DNA from: Branchiostoma floridae
Lineage: Eukaryota > Chordata > Leptocardii > Amphioxiformes > Branchiostomatidae
Reading direction: 5' to 3'
DNA length: 64,000 nt
NCBI RefSeq assembly: GCF_000003815.2
Contig: NC_049985.1
Location: forward strand, 8,642,251 to 8,706,250
A model generated the notes under the pieces. That model searched no databases. It was given only the letters and a program-made list of their open reading frames with translations, and was not told the DNA's origin. Shown here piece after piece: positions 47,739 to 61,400 of this stretch; within the stretch, counting starts at the first letter, position 1; the number at the start of each line of letters is the position of its first letter. The position numbers and the translations under genes are program-made.

Positions 47739-48316
47739 CGAGGGGCGTGCAATTAGTAATGGTCCTGACCCATTTCCCATAGCAGGAGATTAATGAAACT
47801 TGGCACAGTTATTAGTCTTTCTCTTCATAGGAATCACCCAGAGTTATGCATTTCTCCCATCGTTTGATGCAGCTCTGGACACCGATTTTGTAGGACACCC
47901 CAGGTTGGTCCTCCAACTGATGCCTCATCAATGGCACAAGAGGGACGACCAGGTCTGGGAGCTGTTTCCACAGACTTCCAGCCACGTTTGAATTCAGGAT
48001 GCCAGCGTTTTACAAGGTCATATGATGGGGCATCATCACCATAAGTTTCATTTATTTCATCAAAAGTCTTCTTTGGTGTGCGTCCTTTCAAATACAAAAA
48101 CCGGATCACTGCGCGACACTCAACTGGTTCCATTTCACACCTGGTCCATTTCGCACCTGACTAAGTTCAAACACCAGTAAATCAGAAACCACAATTAGTT
48201 CAGAGCTGTCTTTTGCAACATAACCCATAGAGATATGAATTATTACACATACAAAATTTCATTTAGATCAGACAACTGAAAATGGGTCAGAACCATTACT
48301 TATTGCACGCCCCTCG
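47739..48316 (-). mobile_element. Internally deleted mariner element
   Basis: The ends CGAGGGGCGTGCAATTAGTA and, inverted, CGAGGGGCGTGCAATAAGTA continue for about 35 bp and are flanked by TA on both sides (47737-47738 and 48317-48318), the mariner target site. The element is 578 bp, where autonomous mariners are about 1.3 kb. Confidence 0.88.
47834..48133 (-). pseudogene. Truncated mariner transposase (HTH part joined to C-terminus)
   Basis: The N-terminal mariner helix-turn-helix is clear: ECRAVIRFLYLKGRTPKKTF, YGDDAPSYDLVKRWHPEFKR and SVETAPRPGRPSCAIDEAS. At about 47917-47925 the frame jumps into the C-terminal end, where another frame reads CIKRWEKCITLG. The catalytic DD(D/E) core between them is gone, so no active enzyme can be made. 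Mariner transposases normally cut and paste the element by its terminal repeats. Confidence 0.85.
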
Positions 48317-51300
48317 TATATAATGGCTGAAGCATCATTAACACGAAATCAAGTATCATAATACAATGTAACACAAGATGAGAGTAAACAAAATTTGTCA
48401 GGTGATGAAACGATAAGGTCATACGTAGAAATATTACCCACAGTTTAAGTAATAAACCTAAAACCAGAGAAAATTAATCTGATATGATATCTACCATGCA
48501 ACGCACGCAAGTGCGTGGGAAAAGAACTTAAGCATGCACTTATCTCAAAGGTTGGAATAATCATTCATCACACGTGTTAATTTCAGCAAGCTTTCGAAAC
48601 TTATGATTCATAAATAGTTTGGACAGCACCTTGGATATTTTTTCTAATTGATATTGGTTTTCATGCACAGTGAAAACGGAATATTGTACTGTTTTCCGAG
48701 CATCCCTGCATGAGAAAGGGAAGAAAAAACAGACGCATCCACTGTTCGCATTTCATGATAAAGACGGTATCTAATGTAGCCCGTACAGCAATTTCCGCTA
48801 CAGGGCTGCTATATGTGAAAAGAAGCAGTAAATATTCCGCACGGTCCGTTGAGCAGCCGTCACACCAGTGGTCATGTTGATTTATAGCGAATAGGATGGT
48901 GTGTCTCCAGCGCATGCCATGTGAGCGGGCCTGTCGTTAACGATACATTCCATAAGGTTACCATCATGGCAGGGTAGCAGCACTTCTGTACTTACTTAGA
49001 CGTGAACAGAATTTTAAGGTCATCATTATCTTTAAACCGCTGGGAATCAAAATGATAGTACTTGAGGTGACATAGCAGTCAGTGCGGGGGGCGTTGTCTT
49101 GTGGGGAGCGGTTTCATTCAGGCTTTGCATAGACTTCTCTTTCTAGCCCTTTATTGCCCCAGCTTTGAGAGATGTTAATTCATATTCCTTATTAATCAAA
49201 ACAAACCTCTGTTTGTAAAACCTATCTGTTCCTACATTTTCAGTATCAGTATCAGAAGCGAGAAGAAGTCGAACCCACTTAGTAGAACAAGATTGTTGTG
49301 TTGGGTGACGTTGTAAATATTTCATGTATCTGTCAACTATTATTCTGTTGCGACCTGTACTTAACCCAGTGGGTACATATGTACAATAGGTCTTCATTCA
49401 TTCAGTCATTAATAAACAAAATGGGTGGCGATCTGAGTGTCCATATAAGTGGTACAATATATACAAATATATATACCTACAACAGGAACAGATAGTGAGA
49501 GGGTTTGTCTTCTTCTGTCTACGTATACGTCATTCTGTTACCAGGGTTTCAATGGTTTGCGTGGAGAGGCTCTATTCAAAAAGCGACCAGATATTGCACT
49601 CTGAGACCGACTGTCGGTAAGAAATATGCACCCGTGGAACGTCAAAACGTTTCACATCTTCTTCTTGAAATACATCGGTTTGAGTTTAACGCACCGCGCA
49701 CCTATTGAATCGAATCAAATGAAGAAACCCCCATTCAGAAGGTAAGAACATGACTGGTTGCCATCATTGGTGATTTTCTCCGTCCTTTGACAACTTGAGA
49801 GAGCTCAATGATTCAGAACTCGCTATAGAATCATCCAGCTCTATATGAAATGACATGTAACGTTTTTATTTCGTTCTGGACCTGATGAAAGATTTTTTAC
49901 GGGACAATACCTAAAAGGCTTTATCATGAAGTTCCTTTCGAAGGGTTGAATGTCATACCTGTGACGTTTGATGTAGAAACTCTCGCGAGAACTAAAATTT
50001 ACATTAAGCGCCACAAATTGGCTTCTGTTACTTTATGATCAATTTGTATGAAATTTAAAACAAATGAAAGCTTATTTCACTCTATATGCATAGTAACAAG
50101 ACAAACTCCTACATCTGATCGTGAACTGGTTGGAAGTATATGTAAGTGATCAATGGCTGTGAAGAATTGTGGCATTTTCGCGGCAATTATGAAAGTTAGG
50201 GCCTTATTTGCATAATTGGTATCTACTTGAATGTGTTCCACCCGAGTATCTTTCATATGTTACAAGTACTTATTAGAAACACTACAAAACTAAAATTTCC
50301 TCTGGTGCCACGTAACGTTAGTTTATCTGGTATTTTACATTATATCATGCCCCGTACTACGACCAAGGAACGGCCTCATAATCTAAATGGGCAACCGACT
50401 GGCTAGGATTCAAGATGAAGATGACATATAATTCTCGTTCATTCATCGGTATTTGACGTTAGTAACTACATTGTACTGTTCTGCCGACCAATTAACCAGG
50501 TCAGGGATATTGTAGAGGAAAAGGTCTGAGATTCCTACTCAGAAACTCATGTGGGAGTGCAGAGCAAAGATCTTTTGAAGAGCGGAGATGAAGGTCAACT
50601 TTTGATAAAGTGCCTCGTCGTAGAGTTCCTTGTATTTGGTATTCATAGTACACGTGCGGGGTGTGGGCCTCCGAAAGGTTGAAACCTGCAATTTCGGCAA
50701 ATTGCGCGAGGGAACACGCCGCCCCCAGGAAACAATTGCCCGTGCAGGCCTGGATCTAATAACATACAAGATAGCGGCGAACTTTCCAGAAGGTCAGCCA
50801 GCTAATCGCGTAAGTTGCAGGGTTTGCTGTTTCTGGCATGGGTGAGTTGGTATGCAGGGTGTGCGGATGACATTGAGCAGTCTTCGGACACTCGCCCAAC
50901 TGGAAGCCCATAGCCGATTGCGGCCAGGCTCAATGGTTCACTGTTAATGACAAATGAGGAAATGGACCTGGAGAGAATGTCGTAGCTGGTCACGGTGTGA
51001 ACAGCAGAGGTCAATGTTGGCACTACCAATATTCATCACATGTCTGTGATGATGAATCGACACAATCCAGTCGTCCAATTTTCTCAGACGAAAATCAATT
51101 CACAGTCTAGGCTGATAAATAGGACTGTAACAAGTTCTACTGTTGCACAGAGCAATCAGATCTGTTTAAGTCTGAATTTCCCCGTGCTGAAATTACTGTC
51201 AGTGTGGTGAAATCTGTGTAATTGCGTTCACCAAACCATTACATGTATCTGTAGCTATTTTAGTGATTTCTCGCCCTGATGGGGTGAATGTCACCTCCCC

Positions 51301-52453
51301 GATCTAAGCTGTGGCTTTGTTACGGGCTGGTTGTTTTCGATTCGGTTGAATTTTACATCGCTGATTTTTTTAATCATGAAATCCACAAGGCCGAGATGTC
51401 ACACGCTTTCGTTGAGTCGCTGCGACTTATACAAAATGTTTTGTGGGTTTAGCCCTCCTGCAAGAGAGATTTGATCTATCAGTGGCAGCAAGATGGAGTT
51501 CAAACCTCCAAACATTTTACTCTGGCCAGCATTCCATTGCCTTCTCCTCAACTGCATATTCCTTCCACTTCACTTCTCCAGTAGCCACGGTTAGAATAGA
51601 ACTATGCTTTTCAATTGATCCGTGACACTGAGTTGTTGCTTATGATACTAGTTGACTTACAAAACCCCTTATCATTGATACACATCTGTGGAGCGCCCCC
51701 GGGATAACCATGAAATAGACTTTCTTATTTACATGGATGAGCTGGGCGGGAAAACAGGGTAGACGTCGTGACTAGGCATACTTTTATTCTGACTAATTGC
51801 CTATCTTTTATGTACACATTGGCTGTCGTAGTACATCATCAATCAGTGATTGTAAATACTGCAGAATGATGTGCCTGAAAAGATGGCAATTTGAGCTACA
51901 ATTTGCACCATTTGAATATAGGGACATTGACCGTCATTGAAATTTTAAGAGAAAGTTTCAGGAATCTTCTCAGCGATGCTTTTTCCTCATGGAAATTCCC
52001 GGTGCTTTGGAGCTCATTTGGTTCTTAAATTGCATCCTTGTTGATGTAGTTTGCCGGATGCCTTAAATATGCTCGCTGCACGCTACGATTTTAGTTGGTG
52101 TAGAATCCTGGGGCACTTCTCAGCACCACTCGTGGATGAGTTATGTCCGTGCAGTTCTGGCTGTAAATTAGGTAGTAGTTTATCCTGTGGCGCGTTCTCT
52201 ACGATGTAACCACCCGGGGCCCTATTAGCGGCAGCAGCAGAAGGTAAGATCTTCAGGAACATCTATCCCTATCTAGGGCGTTAGCAGACCTCGATCGACC
52301 TGGCTCCACAATTTTAAATGTTTGTATCCATGATCGTGTAGCATATGCCACAGGGCCTCATGCACTCAGAAATCAATGGAGGGAGGGTCTTATGCATGCA
52401 TTTTGTTACCCATTTTAGGTGTGGAACCAAGCGGACGTTAGCGGATGTTCAGC
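48317..52453. other. Intergenic flank of the LDLa gene
   Basis: No coding exon is supported. A possible non-coding first exon of the next gene ends at 52243 (CAGCAGAAG before GTAAGA), with a matching acceptor CATTTTAG ending at 52418, 35 bp before the ATG exon. A segment at about 49990-50260 resembles the AT-rich tail (CTTATTTGCATAATTGGT) of dispersed repeats seen again near 57460. Confidence 0.4.
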
Positions 52454-55400
52454 ATGGAACGAAAGACTGAAGCCATGGCGATTCGACGGGCGGTCTCCGT
52501 TCACATTCTTCTCTTCGCCTGGAGCTTACTTTTACTAGGTATGTACCACGTCCATAGTTTCCAGAAAAAGATTAACTCTAAGCAATAAGAAGATGCTGTG
52601 TTTGTGTCGTTAGCGTTAAGATGGTTTTCTGTATTGCTGAAATGATTGGTTCGAGACACTGAAAAAAATCACAAGACGTTATTGTGAATGAAACATGCCT
52701 ATATTTCATCATTAGCTAGACCCCTTAGAGTTAAGCCCAATTACTTTATGCAAATATTGACCATTGCCTTTCTTGGTGGTCCATCCCCAGTCATTTAAGG
52801 ACGGGCCGAGAGCAAATTCAATGTTTCCGTCTTTTTCATAACCTCGATTGGAGCATGTCACAGAGATCAGCCGCATCCAATATCACAACATCAATTGGTT
52901 CTCCTAACAACAGTCATATTAAATGGTGTCTAACGGCACGTTTCTATTGATTGTAAGCTAAAGGTCAACACCTAGCTGTAGCCCATCGTGGATGTCTCCA
53001 GGGGTGGAGCGATGTTTGGCATCAGACTGGAATCTGTAGGCTGGGCTGATGACCCAGTTAATTTCATTTCATTTCATTTTTTATTTGATAACGATTTAAC
53101 ACAGCTACAACGAAATCTGATTATGATCAGTTCATTGAATAAAACTTTTGATAAAAGAATAGCGTTGATTCATCAAATTTACAATATTGCAATATATCAC
53201 CAATTCGGGGATCTTGACTAAGCATAACAAAAGGGAATCCGGTCCTCAGAAACATGTTTAATCATTCTCGGGGGTACCATGTTTCTGACTTCAGAATATT
53301 GAATGGTTTTGGCATGTACTGCAGTCCAGTCTGGTTCCAGGCCGCAGCTGCAGTGCATATGTAAACACATGTGTTTTGATAAACCCTAATAAACCCTCAG
53401 AATCACTTCACTTAACTTTGGTAGTCCAGTCTCAGAAGACCATCTGTTCTGGCTTCTAACGTGGCTTACGTTTTTTAAGAGTCAATTTCTAGATTTGGAT
53501 GCTCTGTTCATATGGTGCTGTGTTCTTGGTGTGTCTTTGGTGCTTCAGTCTTCCGTTGCCTTCGTTTCTCCTCTGCAAATCCCTTCCTTCTTATAGTGCA
53601 TGTATTATCTACTTTACTCATATAAGCTTTACGTGTCCTATCAAAATTCTGTTGGGAAATAATGTCTGTTTCCGGAGCCTTTTGAAATTGCCATGAAAAC
53701 GTAATGAGACAATGTTCATCTTAGAACGACCGGAAGCAAAGGGTTTGGTATATTCATCAATGATGGTGTAAAAAGGGCAATCCTGACCTTTTAGATCCAG
53801 TCAACAAGTTTTTTTTGTCCCACATCGTTCTACAGACTTTAATGTAGCTTTCAATGCCAGTTATTGACGACATGTACTTTTATTCTTAATGGCTTGGTGT
53901 TACTTTTACGATAGAAATGTCATTTCAAACCTTCAAAAGCTCTAAAATGAAAAAAAGGGTTGCATCAATACAAATCAATATTCTCTCTCTCTCTCAAAAC
54001 AATATACCCATGTGAAAAAAGTATTTGTGTATCAAATACTTCATATGGTCTAACAGACTACTGCGTTGACTATTTTTACTCAAAAAAGTTGTGACCAGCC
54101 CCTTCAGCTCTGTCCTGCCACAAAATGTAATCCAACACCACCAGCGCTGCACCTCCCGGACCCATGGTGGCAGCCGTCTGGTCCAGGTCGTTCATTGGCA
54201 TCATTTGTTTGGAACGGAAGAAGATGAAGGAAACAAAGAAATGGACTCCCAAAACATCCTATCCTGTAGATAACCATAAAAATGAAGCCCACAAAACTTG
54301 AGGAGTCATTTGTATTCCATGCGAGTTTTGACAAAGCATCAAAGTTACCTTTTAATTAGCCTCCTGCTCTCGCACTAATTAGCAGTGCCATGTGTGTAGA
54401 CAAGATGTCACTGGGGAGAGCCGTCCGCCTCCAATGATTCCGCCTGCTGAGGACTCCCCCGGTAACGCCACCGCTATCATACCCTCTGGATTATAATGGG
54501 TAATGGGTAAAACGTAGCACTGTAAATTATGGAAGCAATTAAAACTACGTTGTTACAAACACGATAACGACCTGATGGGAAGCCACCATAAGCTGGGAAG
54601 AAAGCTCGCCATCAATCACGTTGTCGTTACTGACAACAGGATAGGAACATGAAACGCGTCTTAACTTATGTATGCACACATCTGGGCGGCAAATAGAAGA
54701 TTGTGTTAAGCAAAGTTTTCAAAGTACATTGCATTTATGTATCTATTGTTTATTTCTCGGTGGAATTTTTTGTTGTTTACCTCTTTTTTGGAATTTGTCA
54801 GAAACGGGATGAGAGAAGTGTCATATCTACTGGCTCTTACCCGGCATGGTATACACGCAGGTTAAGTTAGAAAACAACAACAAAAAAACAATTACTCGTA
54901 TAATGAACCCCTGAAAATATACGCTTTAGTGACTTTTACTTTCTTTCGACAAAATACGGCATCCCTGTCACCGTATGTATGAGTTCGCTCCGGACGATGC
55001 TTCAAAACAATTTCAGGCCAAGTTCTTGATATACCAGCTTTATAGTATTTTATTGCGCGAAGAAAGCACTGTGCTCAATCAAGCACTCTGTAATGGTTCT
55101 CAAGTAGGATAACCAAAATCCTCTCAAGTAGACTTGTAATCATAGCAAACTTGGTTGCAAAACAGTGGTTGGACTATCTTGTGTTTTTTCCTATTAGTTG
55201 AAATGCGATCCCGATCGGATCATTAGCTTTTATGTCGTATCTCCACCGTCTCCTGATTTGTTTCTCCACACGACTGAGTCCACACATCCCGGACATGAGA
55301 GAACCCTGAAAGGAAGGTCACGCCGCTGCTGTAAGAATGATGGCGCCTCTCCAATCCTTCTCCATGAACCTGTGATGAGATTGCTTTTTTATCAGGAGAG

Positions 55401-58400
55401 CTGGCGAGACTCGACTGAATCAGAAATTCATGGAAGTTTGATTCCTGCTTGCGATGCATTCGGCCAGACATACTTTAAAGATACATGATACCCAAGTGGA
55501 TATAATGCAAGGATTCGAACATAATTTCTACTTTACTGGGGCGCTTTAGGGTATAGAGAAAGATTCGTTTGTGTAGACAGTTTTCGTCCGTATATGTACA
55601 TAATTTCTCATTAGTTTTCTTCTATTTCCACAATTATACTCACGTAGTCTCGCCGCTGATTTGCAGTTTCAAGAAGAACCATGTTCTCTAATGCTGGGCA
55701 CGCGATCTCCCTCGGCGTTAGAGTACCTGGCCCACCGTAAAATCGCTAATCAGCTCGTCCCAAATGAAAAGAAACGCCGGTCGCACCTTCAAGATCTGCA
55801 AAGGAGGACAATAGTTACGGCCTAGCCGTGCCCACAGTCAGATGTGATGAAAAGGTCCTAGTAGATTAAGAGAATGTTTTAATCAGTACAGAATGTTTTA
55901 ATCCTTTCAAACATCCTTATACAAATGGACAATCATGGAAGCTCTAACACATGGGTTAGTAGGTTTTCATACCATTTTCGTTTCCTGGCCCTCTCGTGGC
56001 AACAATGTCCACGATAAATATGTATCGGGTAACGGTCTCCCTGATTGTACACAAGCGAAAACTTAGGGACACTGGCAGTGATACTCCTTTTCACAATGTC
56101 TATAATTATATTAAAGTATGCAAACAAGATCCGTCTACCACTTCCAATAAGAAAGTACGAAATAAGTCTGAATGTGATACTTAAGGTACGTCTCAATAGG
56201 CAATATTGTGGGGCTCCTTGGGTTTGAGCGAGAAAGAGAGGCAAAGGTCGGTAGGTTTTCGCGGGAGACACAGAATTTTATTTCCTAAATCTTACTTTGG
56301 CAATGCGGGTTAACACGAGTATGAAGAAGTTAAGTACACTTGCACGAATGTGAGGGGCACCAATAGGGGGAACCTATCCTGAAGAACTCACAAAGACATG
56401 CAACATTCATACACTAAGGCACGCATTTGATTTCCGCAACCAAATTCCAAGAATTTTCGATTCGCTTGTGCTATGAAGATGGATGATGGTGCAAAGTAAA
56501 GCCCTGTGTCGCTGGGTTCCGTTTGGACACACATCAAACTGGCTGCGGGTAGAATACGAAATAAGTTAGGTGGTGGTCTGGCTCACTCCTAGGCTCACTG
56601 TTCGTACCATGGCTAAAGTATGTGTCATAATCAATTTATGTCAAAATATCCACTATTCTCACGGTGCATTCAGCCTGTACTTCAGCCAGCAAAGATGGGA
56701 TTTCGCCTCGAAACTAAAAAAGAAATACTAACGTTAGACACTGGTTGTATCTCATGCTTGATTTGATAGAATCGAGTCCCGGATACGGCAAGTTATTCCG
56801 CAACAAATTGGGGAATATTTCCGCAGAAATAGCTATGATAACACTTCCACGCATGAGACATGCGCAGCCTGAAATATTTAGTAGTGGGAAATAGCTGATC
56901 ATGTTATAAATAGTCGTGAGTGTGGGATGAATTTGTGTCTCTTAGATAGAAAAATGTTATTACCCGATATTTCGACGTTTCAGCGACTACAAGAAACAAC
57001 GACTGTTGCTCTGCTTTTTAAGGCTTCATATTGTAAACATTTAGAGGTTATATGGTCATTTTTTGCATTATAACTTCGCTATATTCTATGTATCCTTGCT
57101 ATGAAATATTACAAAATATGTTCGGCCATGACGTATTGAACGTACAGTACAATTCCATTGTTCAGAGAAAAGATTGAGCTAAGGTGGGGTTCAGGGAATT
57201 TGTTATTGAACAGACCTCTTATGCACGAACCCTCCCCTGTTACATAAATATCATACAGCCCCTAAAGATCACTGCTTTCATTTTTCTTTACATGGAAATA
57301 GTTCTAATTTGCATAATCAGTGAGCCTAATGAACCAAAGGTGCCAATGATAAAGCTATTCAAACATATAACATCCATGATTAATAAGAAAAGAAACATTA
57401 GTTTTACCATATCATAGATTCAATATATGTTGCATATGTGATAAAGGTTAGTAGGACCCTAATTTGCATAATTGATGCAAAAATTATTCTTAAGTAAATA
57501 ATGATTGGAATTTCATACTTATGATATGGAAATTAGCTAAAGATGAACATCACAATGCAAGTATCTTGCAAATGTGAGACACATTTTGATAAGATTTAGA
57601 AAAAAATAGCTCTAGATATTTCACGGAATTATGTTGTCTCCGGTTCATTATAGATCTAAGTGGCCAGGAAGGCTAAACAAGTCAACTGAACCGAACAATA
57701 GATTCTTCATTTTTATTCTTTGATACTTTCTTCTTTGACATTTCAATTGACCTTATTATACATTAAATGGTATTAGTATACGTTTCCCATATTTTCGTCC
57801 AAACCTATCTACTTATTTTGCTGCTGCTTTATACCATTTACAGTATGGTTAAAAACTATTTTTTTTATAACGGCCGAAAATTGATGCGCCCACGGGTGTC
57901 ATCCTATTGGCATCTAATCAATTCAACATGGCCTTACAGTTAGAACTTGCACTAATTATATTGGCTATGGCTTGTGAGTCAATTTATCAAACAATGTACT
58001 TTCCTGTCTTTTAGCATGTGTTGTGGGGAATTGCAGAATACAGCCTGCGTGTCTAAATAAAGTAGATTTCCTCGAAGAAGACACAGGGGAAATCATAGAA
58101 TGTTTCCGATCTGTCTTTGACAAACACAATTTCTTGAGGTATTAACGGAATTAGATTAGACCAGCGTATCTTCCAATGTCTGTAAAGCATGGTTAGAATA
58201 TTGTTGAAGCTAAGTTTAGCTAGATGGAGAGAAGATAGAAGTATATGAAAGTTTAAACAGAAAAACAGAAATTGTGCATAACGTTAGCCATGTACTACTT
58301 TGAAAGAACCTTTGATTTCCTAAGACGTTATCAACATAAAATTGGTGCAGGATAACAGGATTATTATTTACAGCCAATATCACAGCTGGTGTTTGGGTTA

Positions 58401-61400
58401 CCGTCTGTTGCCTTTTTTTCTGGATAATACTGACTTGTTACATTCCACAATGCAGCTAGGTATCGCTGCTACTAATACATCAAATATTGTTATACTTGTA
58501 TATACATGCCTGTGGGCGAGTGAGTGATATACATGCATTATTCACGTATATAACACAGATGCAACAATTACATCACCATCGGAAACTTGGACAATTTTGT
58601 CCTGTCATTTTTATTCTCTATACACAATTAGATACTTCACATGTATGTAGGCCCCACACATTAAACCACGATATCTACATAATTGATTCGGAAATGCCAC
58701 ATAGATGCTTCTTTGCTCAGATAAGACCCTCATACTTTGAACAACCTCTGTTACTTAGGTGCATGGTAAACAGATATGATTATGCAAAATGAGGGCCTTA
58801 TATTTGTACAATAAACGAGAAAAATTAATTTTTATAATACGTCACTCGAAAAGGGTAACTGTACATTATTGGCGAAGGTATGAGGTCGTGGAACTCTAAT
58901 TCTAATTTGATATTCTTACGTTGACACTGCCATGTCTTAAACATGATAACAATCTTGTTTTCTCTAATTGTCTGCTGGTATCGTTGACGCTGATTATGGA
59001 AATCAACAATCAAACGTTTTAAGCTTCAAGACAAATTTCGCTGAACATCAATCAGATAGATTTAATCGTTTCTACGGGGAATAATATACAAAAATTACTT
59101 ACGTTGTGACAAAAATAAACTATCAAACAAAGCAGAAAGCGGAAAAGACTCAGCTGCTCAGATCAATGCCACAAATATTAACATTGCCACCATTGTGATT
59201 GACATTTTTTGCTGTTCTATACATAGCTCTAACCAAGGAGGTTTTTTGAAGCCTCCTTGCAGCTTGCTCTAACTAAGATCAAGGAAACTGCAACCATTAC
59301 AAGAAAATGTATTTAAAAAGTGCCTTACCCTACGTGGTTAAGGTGCTGAATAAAGCACAGTGCCCAATACACAGTGCAGTATCAACCGTCTATTGTAATG
59401 TAAATGTAGATATAAAGTAGATCTCTAGGTTAATGTTAAACACTACCATTTAATTACACCGATTTTATTGCTCGATATGAATGATATAGAAGGAACGATT
59501 CCAAGTTAGTGCTCCACTGTATATATGTATATCAAGAAACAAACAACAGTTTGGGACAGTGTTGGATTCAGGCATCCAGTTGGTTCCATACAATGCTATT
59601 GTTTGTCTGTACACGAAGATCATCATCGTCATAAAAAAATCACCACACATAACTTAATGCACTGAAATTCTAGCTTACTAAATCGATCGCGATGTTTACT
59701 TTCTCAGTTATTTAACCGTTATTTAGGGGAAACTTAGCGGTGGCATCTTTCAGAGATATGGCTTCCCGGCGTATTTACAAAAAGATAGCTATTTTTGTCA
59801 AGGGGATCCGCATGACAGTCTATAACAGTAACCCCACTGTGCTCCTTATCTCACGTTGGTAAGATTCACGACTATTCCCCGCACTCTAAGCCCCAACTCC
59901 TGCCTCCGGCTATCTCTGCAATGCAGCGAGCGCGTCCCAAAGTCTGTGTCTTTAAGAAACATAAATAGTAGACTCCACCGTAGATGGCAATCTCCTGAGA
60001 AGTATAGGCACAAAGAACTAACAACTGTTATCTCGGGACAAAATGCCTTCTGTATGGGGTATCTGGTCGGTTAGGCAGATCTATCTCTGCAATGCAGCGA
60101 GCGCGTCCCAAAGTTTGTGTCTTTAAGAAACATAAATAGTAGACTCCACCGTAGATGGCAATCTCCTGAGAAGTATAGGCACAAAGAACTAACAACTGTT
60201 ATCTCGGGACAAAATGCCTTCTGTATGGGGTATCTGGTCGGTTAGGCAGACAGACGGATTTATGTCGTCCATTGCGGTACTTTTGGTATGATACTTGCGC
60301 ATCATGGGGATGTCAATGTTTGAAAGTAAGATTAGCCATACGTTTAATCTTCCAACCGCCACATGATAGTCTTTTTGTCGATATATATGAGAGCTGGTAT
60401 GGCTAAGCGGTCATACCTCACAGCCGATATTGCTTGACCGGTGCTATTCTCGATATGATTTGAAGAACTAGCACTGATGAACACACTTCTTCAGCTTCAG
60501 TCCTGGTTGGAGTTTGGGTTAACATTGAAATATTTTCTTGTTCGAATCCGTTCGTTCTGAAGCCTGTCGACAAGACTGTGATATTATACAGTAACATAAT
60601 GTAAATGTATTTAAGTTCGCGGGGATTTAAATTCGCGGTAGCGGGAAAATGGAATTTTCGCGGTGGTTTTAATTTCGCGGTAGCACCATGCACTGTAGTA
60701 TCTTAATGCCATGGAAAAATGTTCGCGGTGGTTTTAAATTCGCGGTGAAATGGCCAACGCGAAAACCGCGAACATAAATCCACCGCGAACATTTCTGCAT
60801 TTACAGTATTAGTATGTGGTTATTGTTCGGGAAGACAAAGGTCACGTCACTGGGGTATTATAGCGAAATGAATTCTCGTGACTTGAACATGCTATGTTCA
60901 TGATTTTCGAGCAGTAGATGAACATGAACAGAGAACAAGTTTGAACCCCTAACGGCTTTGTGAAACTTTTCGGACAATAAACTCGGAAAATAAAGTATTT
61001 AGTTAATGGCACACAGACATTTGAAAGTAACCGACCAATTCCTGTCTGTATTGTTCCCCAGGTGCTGATGGCCAGTGCCCACCGGGTCAGTTTTCCTGTG
61101 AAGATGCCGACAACACCTGTCTGGACCAGCACCTCTGGTGTGACAACGTAACGGACTGCGACAATGGATATGACGAGAATGAAGTTGACTGTAGTAAGTT
61201 CCTTTTTCCTTTGTTCATTGAACATCATATTCTAAAATGTTTGTCTTTTCCTTTGTCATTATACATTCTTGTTTTTACTGCATAAATGTTATAGATATAG
61301 TAACGCTATATCTGATCTATTTGTATAGAATCCTGGTTTAATTGGTTGGACTACAACTAAAAAGTTAAACAATTCCAAACCCGACCTCCATATGGGTTGT

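Larger units (their letters stand above)
52539..61061. other. Intron 1 of the LDLa gene
   Basis: 8.5 kb without a supported exon. It holds repeats listed separately (57030, 58690, 59911, 60597, 60840) and AT-rich filler. A CT dinucleotide run is at about 53984-53995. Short open frames such as 53499-53696 and 55198-55488 lack recognisable products. Confidence 0.5.

Noticed and set aside
50539-51029. Two minus-strand ORFs (76 and 75 codons) with tidy-looking text
   Set aside because: Different frames, no convincing splice join and no family recognised.
60380-60450. tRNA-like head (GGTATGGCTAAGCGGTCATA)
   Set aside because: An A-box-like word only; no B box at a suitable distance and no SINE body seen.
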